Below are positions 45,893-54,991 of a DNA stretch of 64,000 nucleotides, one piece after another. Position 1 is the first letter of the stretch, and every line of letters starts with the position of its first letter. The notes under the pieces were generated by a model. That model ran no database searches. It was not told the origin of the DNA and saw only the letters and a list, made by a program, of their open reading frames with translations. The position numbers were made by a program, and so were the translations under genes. Source of the DNA: Lacinutrix sp. Bg11-31 (GTDB taxonomy: Bacteria; Bacteroidota; Bacteroidia; Flavobacteriales; Flavobacteriaceae); assembly GCF_002831665.1 (NCBI RefSeq), contig NZ_CP025118.1:930001-994000 (forward strand), written 5' to 3'.

Positions 45893-48800
45893 TTATTTAT
45901 AATTCTTCTTTTCTATCATATAATATACTAATGGCACAACCAACAGCGTCAACACTGTAGACACTATAGTTCCTCCCATTAATGAGATTGCTAATCCTTG
46001 AAAAATAGGATCAAATAATATCACAAATGCTCCAATAACAACCGTTCCTGCTGTTAATAAAATTGGAGTGGTTCGCACTGCTCCAGCTTCAATACAAGCT
46101 TGTTTTAACGGGATACCTTCCGTTGTTCTTAAGTTGATAAAGTCTATTAGTAATACCGAATTTCGAACCATAATTCCTGCTAAAGCAATCATCCCAATAA
46201 ATGAGGTTGCAGTAAAAAACGCTCCCATAATCCAGTGTCCAATTATAATACCAATTAATGATAATGGAATAGCAACCATCATTACAATTGGTGCTTTAAA
46301 GTTCTGGAACCATCCTACAATTAAAATGTAAATCAAAATAATAGCTCCTAAAAAGGCAATTCCTAAATCTCTGAATACTTCTAGAGTAATTTGCCATTCT
46401 CCATCCCATTTTACAGTGTAATTATCTTCAAAATCTGGCTGACCTAAATACATTTCGTTTAACTCATAACCTTTTGGTAACGGAATTTCTTTTAACTTTT
46501 CTTCCATTCCTAAAATAGCATAGGCAGGACTTTCTAACTCTCCAGCCATATCTGCCATTACATAAACCACACGTTTTTGGTTTTTACGATAAATACTTTT
46601 TGCTGCAATAGTTTCTGTAATAGTTACCAAATCTGCAATTGGAACCATATTTCCTTGTTTAGATTTTACTTTTAATTGTGAAATATCACTAATTGTAGAT
46701 TTCTCCTTTTCATCTAAAGTCAATACCAAACCAACTTGATTCACCGCATTTTCATCATACAAATTAGTAATTGGCCTATTAGACAACGCCATATTCATAG
46801 TGTATGCAATTTGTTGTGGTGCAACACCATACAGCATTGCTTTTTCTTTATTTATATCAAATTGATATTCTATTTGGTCGTCTTCCACCATCCAATCAAT
46901 ATCTACAACATCAGCAGTATTCTTTAAAATATTTTGAACACTATTTGCAATCTTAATCTGCTCATTATAATCAGGTCCATAAACTTCTGCAACTATTGTT
47001 GATAAAACTGGAGGTCCTGGCGGAACTTCCACTAACTTCACATTAGCATTATATTTTGCAGCAATTTTTTGAATATCTGGACGCATTAATTTTGCAATGC
47101 CATGACTTTGTATATCACGTTCACCTTTATCAATTAAATTTACTTGAATATCTGCCATATTGCTTCCGCCTCGCAAATCGTAATGACGTACCAAACCGTT
47201 AAAAGTTATTGGTGCAGATGTACCAACATAATTTTGATAATTCACAACTTCTGGTCGCGTAGATAAATACTGTGAAATCTCTTGTGTCACAATCCCTGTA
47301 CGCTCTAAAGTTGTCCCTTCTGGCATATCAATAACCACTTGAAATTCGTTTTTATTATCAAAGGGTAACATTTTCACTGCAACCGAATTGGTATAAAACA
47401 ACACCATTGTTGCCATTAATACAAGAAAAGTACCACCTAGAAATAGCCAACGTTTTCCTTTACTTTCTAATAAAGGGCGTTCAAATTTGTTATAAATTTT
47501 ATAGATAAACGTTTCTTCAACCGCTTTCTGTGGTTTTTCTACCGCTCCTTTTTTATCTTTTTCTCTTAAGAAAATATAACCTAAATAAGGTGTAATGGTT
47601 AAGGCCACAAATAAGGATAAAATCATAGCAATCGATGCTCCAATTGGCATTGGAGCCATATATGGACCCATTAATCCAGAAACAAAAGCCATTGGTAAAA
47701 CCGACGCTATTACTGTAAATGTTGCCAAAATTGTTGGGTTTCCAACTTCGTTAATCGCGTATAAAGCAGCTTCTTTAAAAGGCAAGCGTTTCATTTTAAA
47801 ATGCCTGTGCATGTTTTCTGCAATAATAATGGAATCATCTACTACAATTCCAGTTACAAAAACCAGAGCGAATAATGTAATTCGGTTTAGCGTATAATCC
47901 ATCATATAGTAACTCAACAACGTTAAAGCAAACGTAATTGGAACAGATAAAAACACCACCAATCCACCTCGCCAACCCATTGCTAACATCACAACAAGTG
48001 TTACTGCAAAAATAGAACCTATAAGATGCCAAAGTAGTTCCGATACTTTATGTGAAGCTGTTTCTCCATAATTTCTAGTCACTTCAACATGCACATCATC
48101 TGGAATTAAAGTTGCACGTAAATGATCTACTTTATCAATAATAATTCCCGAAAGTTTCATGGCATCTGCACCTTTTCGTTTAGCAACAGAAATAGTAACA
48201 GCAGGATATTCCGATTTATAATCCGAAGATTTTACACTTCCTTTTCCAAAACCTAAACTCACATAATTTAAAGGCACTTCTGGTCCATCAATAATTTTAG
48301 CAACTTGCTTTAAATAAATAGGTTGATTTTGTTGTACACCAACCACCAAATTCTCAACATCTGTAACAGATTCTAAAAATTTACCAGTATTTACCAAAAA
48401 TTCAGTATCATTTTTATCAAAACTTCCAGCGCTCATTTGCGCATTATTTGCTTTAATCATTTCAGAAATCGACAAGAAATCCAATCCACTTGCAGCCAAT
48501 TTTTCTTTATCTAAAACCACACGTAATTGGCGATTTCTACCACCAATTTTATGCGTAATCGCAACATCGTTTATTTTCTTAATTTCAGACTCTAATTCTT
48601 GTGCCATTTGGCTCAATTGGTAATCGCTATAATTTTCACTCCACAACGTTAGACCCAACATTGGCACATCGTCAATGGCACGCGTTTTTATTAATGGAAA
48701 CGTTACACCTGCTGGCATTTGATCCATGTGCTTGTTAATTTCGTTGTATAATTTCACAAAAGAACGCTCAATATCTTCGCCCACATAAAACTGCACGATC

Positions 48801-49087
48801 ACCATTCCTTGTTCTTTCATCGACGTAGAATACACATATTCCACACCTTTAATATTCGAAATTAATTGCTCTAATGGCTTAATTACTCGCGACTCCACTT
48901 CTGTAGGGCTTGCTCCTGGATAACCTACAAAAATGTCTGCCATTGGCACATCAATTTGCGGCTCTTCCTCACGCGGTATTAAAAACGAAGCATACACGCC
49001 AACAACCATAAATACAACCATTAACAATACTGTTAACTTAGATTGCATAAAGACTTTGGCAATTTTCCCAGCGATTCCTTCTTTCAT
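45893..49087 (-). CDS. RND efflux pump permease
   Basis: The 1064-residue inner-membrane protein has twelve predicted helices and two large periplasmic loops, the AcrB-type layout. Family motifs include the N-terminal LIPREEEPQIDVPMADI and the TM4 Asp pair GIVVDDSIIIAENMHRH that conducts protons, plus MVRNSVLLIDF in the second half. It drives efflux with the adaptor (49285-50361) and TolC-like channel (50370-51677). The substrate is not evident, as the family covers drugs, metals and other compounds. A 197-base gap with a composite repeat separates it from the adaptor gene. Confidence 0.93.
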   Translation of the reverse strand: MKEGIAGKIAKVFMQSKLTVLLMVVFMVVGVYASFLIPREEEPQIDVPMADIFVGYPGASPTEVESRVIKPLEQLISNIKGVEYVYSTSMKEQGMVIVQFYVGEDIERSFVKLYNEINKHMDQMPAGVTFPLIKTRAIDDVPMLGLTLWSENYSDYQLSQMAQELESEIKKINDVAITHKIGGRNRQLRVVLDKEKLAASGLDFLSISEMIKANNAQMSAGSFDKNDTEFLVNTGKFLESVTDVENLVVGVQQNQPIYLKQVAKIIDGPEVPLNYVSLGFGKGSVKSSDYKSEYPAVTISVAKRKGADAMKLSGIIIDKVDHLRATLIPDDVHVEVTRNYGETASHKVSELLWHLIGSIFAVTLVVMLAMGWRGGLVVFLSVPITFALTLLSYYMMDYTLNRITLFALVFVTGIVVDDSIIIAENMHRHFKMKRLPFKEAALYAINEVGNPTILATFTVIASVLPMAFVSGLMGPYMAPMPIGASIAMILSLFVALTITPYLGYIFLREKDKKGAVEKPQKAVEETFIYKIYNKFERPLLESKGKRWLFLGGTFLVLMATMVLFYTNSVAVKMLPFDNKNEFQVVIDMPEGTTLERTGIVTQEISQYLSTRPEVVNYQNYVGTSAPITFNGLVRHYDLRGGSNMADIQVNLIDKGERDIQSHGIAKLMRPDIQKIAAKYNANVKLVEVPPGPPVLSTIVAEVYGPDYNEQIKIANSVQNILKNTADVVDIDWMVEDDQIEYQFDINKEKAMLYGVAPQQIAYTMNMALSNRPITNLYDENAVNQVGLVLTLDEKEKSTISDISQLKVKSKQGNMVPIADLVTITETIAAKSIYRKNQKRVVYVMADMAGELESPAYAILGMEEKLKEIPLPKGYELNEMYLGQPDFEDNYTVKWDGEWQITLEVFRDLGIAFLGAIILIYILIVGWFQNFKAPIVMMVAIPLSLIGIIIGHWIMGAFFTATSFIGMIALAGIMVRNSVLLIDFINLRTTEGIPLKQACIEAGAVRTTPILLTAGTVVIGAFVILFDPIFQGLAISLMGGTIVSTVLTLLVVPLVYYMIEKKNYK

Positions 49088-49284
49088 TATTTTATATATT
49101 TTGGGCGTTTTAACAGGCTATCCACTATATCTTTTTTAACCGTCATTGCGAAGTGATTTTTTTATTTACTGTGGCAATCTCTTAATCGATTGGGAGATTA
49201 CCACGTCGTTTCACTCCTCGTAATAACTGCTTATTTATTAAGTTAAAAAAGGATGCCGTTTCTATCCTTAACGCGACTTATTAG
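49088..49284. repeat. Composite inverted repeat between adaptor and RND genes
   Basis: An imperfect inverted repeat (about 49141-49229; for example TGGCAATCTCTTAATCGATT against GGGAGATTACCACG) is nested inside a 10-bp perfect inverted repeat, CTTTTTTAAC (49131-49140) with GTTAAAAAAG (49242-49251). The outer flanks (about 49103-49130 and 49252-49272) contain GGCTATCC and CTATCC-type elements. The CGTCATTGCGA-type core looks like a widespread flavobacterial intergenic repeat. The element interrupts an operon in which no separate pump promoter was identified. Confidence 0.6.
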
Positions 49285-50361
49285 TTATTTAATTGTAATT
49301 TTTACACCATTATAAAGTTTTCCATCAGCAGAAACAATGTATGCTTCGTCTGTATTTAAACCAGATAATACTTCAACTTGATTTCCAAAAGTTCTACCCA
49401 AACGCAACCAACGTAATAATGCAGTATTACTTTGACTTACAGTGTAAATTCCAGATAATTGACCATTAGTTATTATAGCTTCGGTTGGAATTAAAACCAT
49501 TTCCGATTTTGCTTTTCGCGCAATAGGAAACTGAACAGTTGTAAACATGCCAGATAAAATATTAGCATCTGTTTTGTCTAAATCTATTTTTACTAGATAT
49601 TGTCCACCAGTATTTTTTGCAGATGTGCTTACTTCAGTAACTTTTCCTTTTATAGTTTGGTTGATAGATTTTACTAAAACATCTACAGTAGCGCCTTTTT
49701 TAATTTCAGAAATTTCTGTTTCAGGAACCATTGCCATCACTTCAAAATTATCAGGTGTTTCTATGCTTATTAATGATGCTCCTGGATTTGCCATATTTCC
49801 AGCTTCTACGTTTTTGCTAGTTACTGTTCCGTTAAAAGGAGCAGTAATATTACTGTAAGTAAATTGTGCGTTTATTTCGTTTTTCATCTGGTTGGCACCT
49901 TCAACTCTAGCTTTTGCCATTTCGTAATTAGCAGTCATATCATCCATCTCTTTTTGAGAAGCACTATTATCTGCAAATAAGTTTTTAAAACGGTTGTAAT
50001 CTTTTTGTGCATTACTTAATGCTGCATTAGCTTCGGTAATTCCTGCATTTACCTGAGCTCTTTTAGCTTGTAAATCGCTATTATTAATAGACACTAATAA
50101 TTGCCCTTTACGCACTTTATCTCCAACGTTTACGTGCACTTTATTAACGTAACCCATCATTCTAGTACTTAAATCTGCTCTATTTGTTGCTTGAATTTTT
50201 CCGCTTACAGATAAAAAAGGACTGTTGCTATTTACTGCTACTTGACTAGTTTTTACGCTAATTGCTGGTGTATTATCTATAACTGCTTTTTTATTTTCGC
50301 TTCCACAACTTGCTACTAATAGCACTACAGAAAATGTTAGGATTGTATATATTTTTTTCAT
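49285..50361 (-). CDS. RND efflux periplasmic adaptor (membrane-fusion protein)
   Basis: The 358-residue lipoprotein has a signal with lipobox LLVASC (C19). HlyD/MFP features follow: a barrel-sandwich segment (GKIQATNRADLSTRMMGYVNKV, VGDKVRKGQLL), a helical hairpin (AKRAQVNAGITEANAALSNA to about 165) and a second lipoyl/beta part (ITAPFNGTVTSKNVEAGNMA). It bridges the RND pump and the TolC channel. It lies 8 bases downstream of tolC. Confidence 0.93.
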   Translation of the reverse strand: MKKIYTILTFSVVLLVASCGSENKKAVIDNTPAISVKTSQVAVNSNSPFLSVSGKIQATNRADLSTRMMGYVNKVHVNVGDKVRKGQLLVSINNSDLQAKRAQVNAGITEANAALSNAQKDYNRFKNLFADNSASQKEMDDMTANYEMAKARVEGANQMKNEINAQFTYSNITAPFNGTVTSKNVEAGNMANPGASLISIETPDNFEVMAMVPETEISEIKKGATVDVLVKSINQTIKGKVTEVSTSAKNTGGQYLVKIDLDKTDANILSGMFTTVQFPIARKAKSEMVLIPTEAIITNGQLSGIYTVSQSNTALLRWLRLGRTFGNQVEVLSGLNTDEAYIVSADGKLYNGVKITIK

Positions 50362-50369
50362 CTTAAAAA

Positions 50370-51677
50370 TTATTCTTTAGTTAAAAATTGTAAGTATGCT
50401 TGTGCGTAATTGTATTCGAAAATGGTTTGGTAATATTCTAATTGTTTTTGTGCAAATTGTGTTTCAGCAATTAATAAATCTGATGTTTTTTCTAATCCTT
50501 CTTTAAATCTATTAGTTCTAATTCTTAAAGATTCTTCCGATTGTTCTAAAGCTAAAGTGGTAAGTTTTAATTTGCTTTCAGCATCTAAAAAGGCACGTTT
50601 TGCTTTATTTAATTCTAAATTACTTTGTGATACATATTGTGTGTATTCAAGCTTCGATTTTTCAAATTCGGCTTTACTTTTTTGCACTTTTCCAAAACGT
50701 TTTGAGCCTTTAAAAATATCCCAACTTAATTGTGCGCCAAATAAATATCCATTAGCATCACCTTGAAAGATTTTATCGTCATACAATTCGTAACTTCCAA
50801 AAGCGTTTAAACGTGGTAAAAAGGCCATCTTATCGGCTTTATTCATAGCTTCATAAGCATTTGATGCTAATTGCATCGCTTTAATATCAGAACGATTTTC
50901 TGAAACCGTTTTGTCTTCCATAGTAAAGGTTGTAATCGCTAATTCGTCAGCAGGAATGTAAACCACATAGGTTTCATCATTCATTAAAAAAGACAAATAA
51001 TTAGACGCATTTTGCACATTACTTTTTGCCGAGTGCAATTGATTTTGTACTTCTGTTACGCGTACTTCAACATTCAACACATCTGCACGTTGTAAATAGC
51101 CTTGTTTAAAACTATCATCTGCTAATTTTTTATTAGCATTTGCAGCTTCTAACGCTTTTTCTAAAACAGCAACTGCTTTATAAGCTAATTGTAATTGCAT
51201 GTAGGCTTTATCGACTTCAAATACTAAATAATCTTGTGTTCGTTCTGTCTTTAAAGACATGGCTTCCATTTTAGACTTGGCAGCTTTACGTTGGTAAATA
51301 CCATCTAAGTTTATTAATGGTTGCTGAATTTCTAGCTTTGTTGCGTAGTTTTCAATTTGAGAAGGATCATTTAATAAAGTAGGATTAAAATCGTTCTGCG
51401 TTAAAATTTCCTGATTTAATTTAGACCCAAATGCCATTAACGGATTTGTAGTTGCGATTGCAGTATGACTTGCTGTAATATTTGGTAAAAACACTGCGTT
51501 TGTTTGTCTGTAATCTGCTTTGGCTGCATTAAATTCTTGTTCAGAAATTTTAATACTTGTGTTATTCTCAGATACTTTTGATAAAACATCATATTTTGCA
51601 ATAGGCACGACTTCTTGTGCTTTAACAGAAAGACTGAAAACAAAAAACAACACTGGTGTATAAATGTATTTTTTCAT
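50370..51677 (-). CDS. TolC-family outer-membrane channel
   Basis: The 435-residue protein has a signal peptide (VLFFVFSLSVKAQE) and two OEP repeats. Long amphipathic helices dominate (KADYRQTNAVFLPNITASHT, LQLAYKAVAVLEKALEAANA; RTNRFKEGLEKTSDLLIAET). It forms the exit duct for the adaptor and RND pump. It is the first gene of the operon, with a -7 element at 51697-51704 and a Crp/Fnr-type palindrome at the position of a class II activator. Confidence 0.93.
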   Translation of the reverse strand: MKKYIYTPVLFFVFSLSVKAQEVVPIAKYDVLSKVSENNTSIKISEQEFNAAKADYRQTNAVFLPNITASHTAIATTNPLMAFGSKLNQEILTQNDFNPTLLNDPSQIENYATKLEIQQPLINLDGIYQRKAAKSKMEAMSLKTERTQDYLVFEVDKAYMQLQLAYKAVAVLEKALEAANANKKLADDSFKQGYLQRADVLNVEVRVTEVQNQLHSAKSNVQNASNYLSFLMNDETYVVYIPADELAITTFTMEDKTVSENRSDIKAMQLASNAYEAMNKADKMAFLPRLNAFGSYELYDDKIFQGDANGYLFGAQLSWDIFKGSKRFGKVQKSKAEFEKSKLEYTQYVSQSNLELNKAKRAFLDAESKLKLTTLALEQSEESLRIRTNRFKEGLEKTSDLLIAETQFAQKQLEYYQTIFEYNYAQAYLQFLTKE

Positions 51678-51696
51678 TAATTATTATTTTACAGTA

Positions 51697-51704
51697 CAAA
51701 AATA
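51697..51704 (-). promoter_or_regulatory. -7 element of the tolC-RND operon
   Basis: TATTTTTG on the minus strand matches TAnnTTTG, 20 bases upstream of the ATG. No TTG -33 was found; a palindrome centred near 51733 takes that place. Confidence 0.5.
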
Positions 51705-51725
51705 GTTCAGAAATTTACTTTAGTC

Positions 51726-51741
51726 AGTAACATAGGTTACT
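51726..51741. promoter_or_regulatory. GTAAC-N4-GTTAC palindrome at the tolC promoter
   Basis: AGTAACATAGGTTACT has 6-bp perfect arms around a 4-base spacer. Its centre is about 43 bases upstream of the expected start, suiting a class II Crp/Fnr-type activator. The same core occurs at 54889-54902 upstream of the SQR-like gene. Confidence 0.55.
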
Positions 51742-51810
51742 TAAGAAAAGGAATATGAATCAAGACATCATTAATAGTTCTAAATTTAGAATAAACAAAA
51801 AGTACACACA

Positions 51811-51824
51811 CTGATAATTATCAT
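51811..51824. promoter_or_regulatory. FNR-box-like palindrome (TGAT-N4-ATCA)
   Basis: CTGATAATTATCAT contains a perfect 12-bp palindrome of the FNR-box form (TTGAT-N4-ATCAA), lacking only the outer pair. It lies 84 bp from the GTAAC site and between the divergent tolC and YdjM-like genes. Confidence 0.5.
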
Positions 51825-51964
51825 ATAAGATATTGGTTGTTAAATTATTATATAATTTTAAATAAAAAAACTCTGACAAACACCTTTTATTAAGCAAGCA
51901 AAAAATAACTTAAAAACAAAGTGTTGTTATAAATATTATGGTATCGCTTACTTTTGTATTCTAT

Positions 51965-52963
51965 ATGGATTCATTAACACAAATAGTATTAGGAGCAGCT
52001 GTTGGAGAGGCCGTTTTAGGTAAAAAGATTGGAAATAAAGCGGTGCTTTATGGTGCAATTGCTGGAACTATTCCAGATTTCGATGTCTTTGCATCTTACT
52101 TTACAGATACAGTTTCTGCACTTGCCATACATCGTGGATTTACACATTCTATTGTGTTTTCTGTGCTTTTTGCGCCCATTTTTGGATGGATTGTATCGCG
52201 TTACGAAACCTATAAAAACTTTAAAAACTGGTCGTGGTTATTCTTTTGGTCTTTCGTAACACATCCAATTTTAGATGCACATACTACTTGGGGAACGCAA
52301 TTGTTTTGGCCTTTTGATATACGATTAGCTTTTAAAAACATATTTGTAATTGACCCATTATATACTGTACCTTTTTTAGTGTTTTTAATTTTGGCGATGC
52401 GACAAAAACGTACTGCTGAAAAACGTCGTTTTTATAATAAAATGGGATTAATAATAAGCACATCTTATTTGCTACTAACATTAGTTTTAAAATGGATTGC
52501 TTATACTAAATTTGAATCTGTTTTAGCAGCACAAAACATAGCATATCTAGAATTAGATACAAGACCTTCTCCTTTAAACACAGTGCTTTGGAGTGCAAAT
52601 GTGCAAACAGAAGATGCTTATTTACTTGGGGATTATTCGTTTTTTGATACACAATCAATCACTTTTGAAAGCTATCCAAAAAACCATAAGTTATTAGGTA
52701 GTTTTATTGAAGATGAAAGCGTAAAACGTATGATTGCTATTACGGAAGGTTGGTACACAATTAATAAAAAGGATGATACGCTTTATTTTAACGATTTACG
52801 ATTTGGCCTTTTAAGTTTAGCTCCTAAATCTGAAAATTTTGTTTTTAAATACAGGCTAGATATTGATAGTTCTTGTAAAGTTACATTTATTGAAGAGCCT
52901 AAAGATAATAGTGATGGTAAAAAATTGCTAACCGAATTATGGCAACGTGTAAAAGGAAACTAG
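51965..52963 (+). CDS. YdjM/DUF457-type inner-membrane metal-dependent hydrolase-like protein
   Basis: The 332-residue protein starts at ATG 51965 (MDSLTQIVLGAAVGEAVLG, the usual family N-terminus); the upstream in-frame ATG adds an atypical leader. TIPDFDVF and HRGFTHS with DAHTTWGTQLFWP are the conserved metal-site motifs. Several membrane helices follow, and a soluble C-terminal part has no clear domain. E. coli YdjM is LexA-regulated, but no LexA box was identified here. The function is uncertain. Confidence 0.8.
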   Translation: MDSLTQIVLGAAVGEAVLGKKIGNKAVLYGAIAGTIPDFDVFASYFTDTVSALAIHRGFTHSIVFSVLFAPIFGWIVSRYETYKNFKNWSWLFFWSFVTHPILDAHTTWGTQLFWPFDIRLAFKNIFVIDPLYTVPFLVFLILAMRQKRTAEKRRFYNKMGLIISTSYLLLTLVLKWIAYTKFESVLAAQNIAYLELDTRPSPLNTVLWSANVQTEDAYLLGDYSFFDTQSITFESYPKNHKLLGSFIEDESVKRMIAITEGWYTINKKDDTLYFNDLRFGLLSLAPKSENFVFKYRLDIDSSCKVTFIEEPKDNSDGKKLLTELWQRVKGN

Positions 52964-52981
52964 TTCTTTTTTATACAAAAG

Positions 52982-53017
52982 AAACAGGTTCTTATAAGTA
53001 TTTATAAGAACCTGTTT
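52982..53017. terminator. Perfect 16-bp hairpin between convergent genes
   Basis: Arms AAACAGGTTCTTATAA (52982-52997) and its exact complement (53002-53017) enclose a 4-base loop. There is no T-run on the plus strand, but a T-rich stretch follows on the minus strand. It may be a terminator without the usual tail. Confidence 0.5.
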
Positions 53018-53034
53018 ACGAACTAATTAACTAA

Positions 53035-53061
53035 CCAAAAAAACTGATAACCACATCAGTT
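53035..53061 (-). terminator. Terminator of the 45-residue small gene
   Basis: On the minus strand AACTGAT (53061-53055) pairs with ATCAGTT (53048-53042), followed by seven T. The TGA stop codon of the small gene is part of the first arm. Confidence 0.8.
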
Positions 53062-53193
53062 TACTTTTCTCGTGCCTCCATGTCCTCCAGCAACAACAAG
53101 CATTATTTTTATACTTAAATAAATAAACTTGAAAAATTGAATAACAGGATTCATCATTTTAAATCTTTGATATTTTGATATTCTTTGTGTCAT
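53056..53193 (-). CDS. Small 45-residue protein downstream of the SQR-like gene
   Basis: An ATG at 53193 opens 45 codons to TGA at 53056, with upstream stops near the start. The N-terminus is basic (TQRISKYQRFK), followed by an amphipathic/hydrophobic helix (IQFFKFIYLSIKIMLVVA) and the C-terminal motif AGGHGGTRK. A terminator overlaps its stop codon. The well-formed helix, Gly-rich tail and tight terminator support a real small gene, possibly cotranscribed with the SQR-like gene upstream (103-base gap). I do not know its function. Confidence 0.6.
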   Translation of the reverse strand: MTQRISKYQRFKMMNPVIQFFKFIYLSIKIMLVVAGGHGGTRKVN

Positions 53194-53296
53194 TTTACTA
53201 ATTGTTAAATTTTATAAAGTTTTCATGAGATCCAGAACATCTCTTTGGTCTTTCTGAGAAGCGATTTACACCAATTAAAAAACTTGGGTACTCTGC

Positions 53297-54754
53297 TTAT
53301 TCAGGAATTAACCACCAAAATGGGCGCATTTTTGCTTTGTAAATAAAAGCATAATGCAAAGCCAATTTTAACCAATGACCTGCTAAACCTATTTCCCCAA
53401 AAGTTTTCCCTAATTGTCTCCCTTGCGTTTTTGGATATTTTTCATAATCTGGCACAATTGGATACGTTGTAATACTTACACCACTTCCTTTTGTCATTCC
53501 GTAACCTGCAGAAGCAATACAAGCAGCTCCCATATTACCCATAGATCCTTTATGGTTTAAAGATTTTTTTCCACTTTTAATAGAATCTATAATATTATCT
53601 GCTACCAACTTGGCAGTAATACCAGAAGGCATTCCTGTTCGTGGTGGTGCAGGCGAAATTGCCGTTCCGTTTTTACTTACTCTTGGTTTAGAAATAGCAT
53701 GTGGTGGTGCAAATGCAATTCCTGGTGCAAATATGTTTTTATAACTAGGGTTTTGATACGTTTCTGGCCAATCCTTTACAGACCATTCTTCATATGGTTT
53801 TGGTGTATAATCTGCATCAACAATCATAAATCCTTTAAAGAGTTTTTTTGTGATGTTATTTTCATTTTTATCATAAGCTTTAAAACCATGACCTGAAAAT
53901 GATGGGATTAGCATTGCGAAATCATAGGTTTCGGCTTTATGTTCGCCTTCTAGATTTTCGTAATATGCAATACCATCTATAACTTTATTAACTCCTGCAC
54001 CAAGTACCCATTTAATGTCTCTGTCTTCAAAAATCATTTCGACCATTTCATGAGATTTCATCGTCATACTTCCATAGCTTAGCAGCATACCATCCATTCC
54101 AAAATCTCCTAACTTATATTCGTTAGAAATCCACGTCACTTCTGCCATATCGCGCACATTATGTCTGCGTAATTCTTGTTCTACATTTAATATATACTCA
54201 AAAGCTGCACCTTGACAGGTAGATTTTGCATGTCCTGTACCTATTAAAATTTTTATTTTTTTACCAGATTTCATTTGCTGGATGACTTCATTTAAGCCTT
54301 CCCAAGCATGATCTGCATGTGTGTACGTACAAACAGAATAGGTTTTATTTTTACCAGGAATCAACCCTTCAGTTGCTTCAAAATTTAGTTTTGGACCTGT
54401 AGCATTAATTAAATAATCGTAAGTCACTTTTTCTTGTTGACCTTTATTATTTCCTGTGACATATTCTGCTAAAACATAAGGTTTTTCTTCCTTTTTATCG
54501 CCTTCCGGAAAAAATGAAATTGCTTTTGCTTGTTTATATCCAATGCCTTTCTTTTTATACAAAGGAGCTAATGGAAATAAGATTTTTTCAGATTTCATTC
54601 TGCCAATTCCTACCCAAATATTGGAAGGAATCCATTGGTAGTTACTGTTAGGAGATACCACAACAACTTCATGGTCTTTAGATAGTTTTCTGCGAAGATG
54701 CGCTGCTGCAACATGACCAGAAATACCTGCTCCTAAAATGACGATTTTAGACAT
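53297..54754 (-). CDS. Sulfide:quinone oxidoreductase-like flavoprotein
   Basis: The 485-residue protein has the FAD motif KIVILGAGISGHVAAAHLRR, a second flavin/NAD segment KIKILIGTGHAKSTCQGAAF, and three cysteines at 142, 180 and 412 matching the three redox Cys of SQR enzymes in order. The C-terminal aromatic tail (YKAKMRPFWWLIPE) suits membrane attachment. SQR oxidises sulfide to polysulfide or persulfide and passes electrons to quinone. The spacing differs from classical SQRs, so another sulfur substrate is possible. Two Crp/Fnr-type palindromes lie upstream. Confidence 0.8.
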   Translation of the reverse strand: MSKIVILGAGISGHVAAAHLRRKLSKDHEVVVVSPNSNYQWIPSNIWVGIGRMKSEKILFPLAPLYKKKGIGYKQAKAISFFPEGDKKEEKPYVLAEYVTGNNKGQQEKVTYDYLINATGPKLNFEATEGLIPGKNKTYSVCTYTHADHAWEGLNEVIQQMKSGKKIKILIGTGHAKSTCQGAAFEYILNVEQELRRHNVRDMAEVTWISNEYKLGDFGMDGMLLSYGSMTMKSHEMVEMIFEDRDIKWVLGAGVNKVIDGIAYYENLEGEHKAETYDFAMLIPSFSGHGFKAYDKNENNITKKLFKGFMIVDADYTPKPYEEWSVKDWPETYQNPSYKNIFAPGIAFAPPHAISKPRVSKNGTAISPAPPRTGMPSGITAKLVADNIIDSIKSGKKSLNHKGSMGNMGAACIASAGYGMTKGSGVSITTYPIVPDYEKYPKTQGRQLGKTFGEIGLAGHWLKLALHYAFIYKAKMRPFWWLIPE

Positions 54755-54805
54755 TTTTTTTATGATTTAATATTGTGAATTTAGTTTAAAAGTGAAGGCT
54801 ACCAA

Positions 54806-54819
54806 ATGATATTTATCAT
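54806..54819. promoter_or_regulatory. FNR-box-like palindrome upstream of the SQR-like gene
   Basis: ATGATATTTATCAT is a perfect 14-bp palindrome containing TGAT-N4-ATCA, 52 bases upstream of the ATG at 54754. Confidence 0.5.
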
Positions 54820-54888
54820 ATTGATTGTCTGCAGAATAGAACACCTCAATTCCTATTGTAAAGATTGTCTTTTTATACCAATCACACA

Positions 54889-54902
54889 GTAACTTTTGTT
54901 AC
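54889..54902. promoter_or_regulatory. GTAAC-N4-GTTAC palindrome upstream of the SQR-like gene
   Basis: GTAACTTTTGTTAC repeats the core of the tolC promoter site (51726-51741). Its centre is 83 bp from the FNR-like site at 54806-54819. Confidence 0.5.
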
Positions 54903-54925
54903 ATAGCATTATGTTAATTAATAAA

Positions 54926-54959
54926 AAAAGAGGATGTAAAATTTTACAACCTCTTTTTA
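54926..54959 (-). terminator. Terminator after the kelch-like operon
   Basis: Long inverted arms (AAAAAGAGG with CCTCTTTTT, and inner TGTAAA with TTTACA) give a stem with one mismatch pair and T-tails on both strands. It lies 33 bases after the stop of the minus-strand gene at 54992. Confidence 0.8.
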
Positions 54960-54991
54960 TTAAAAACCAATTAAAAACTAGATTAGTTAAA

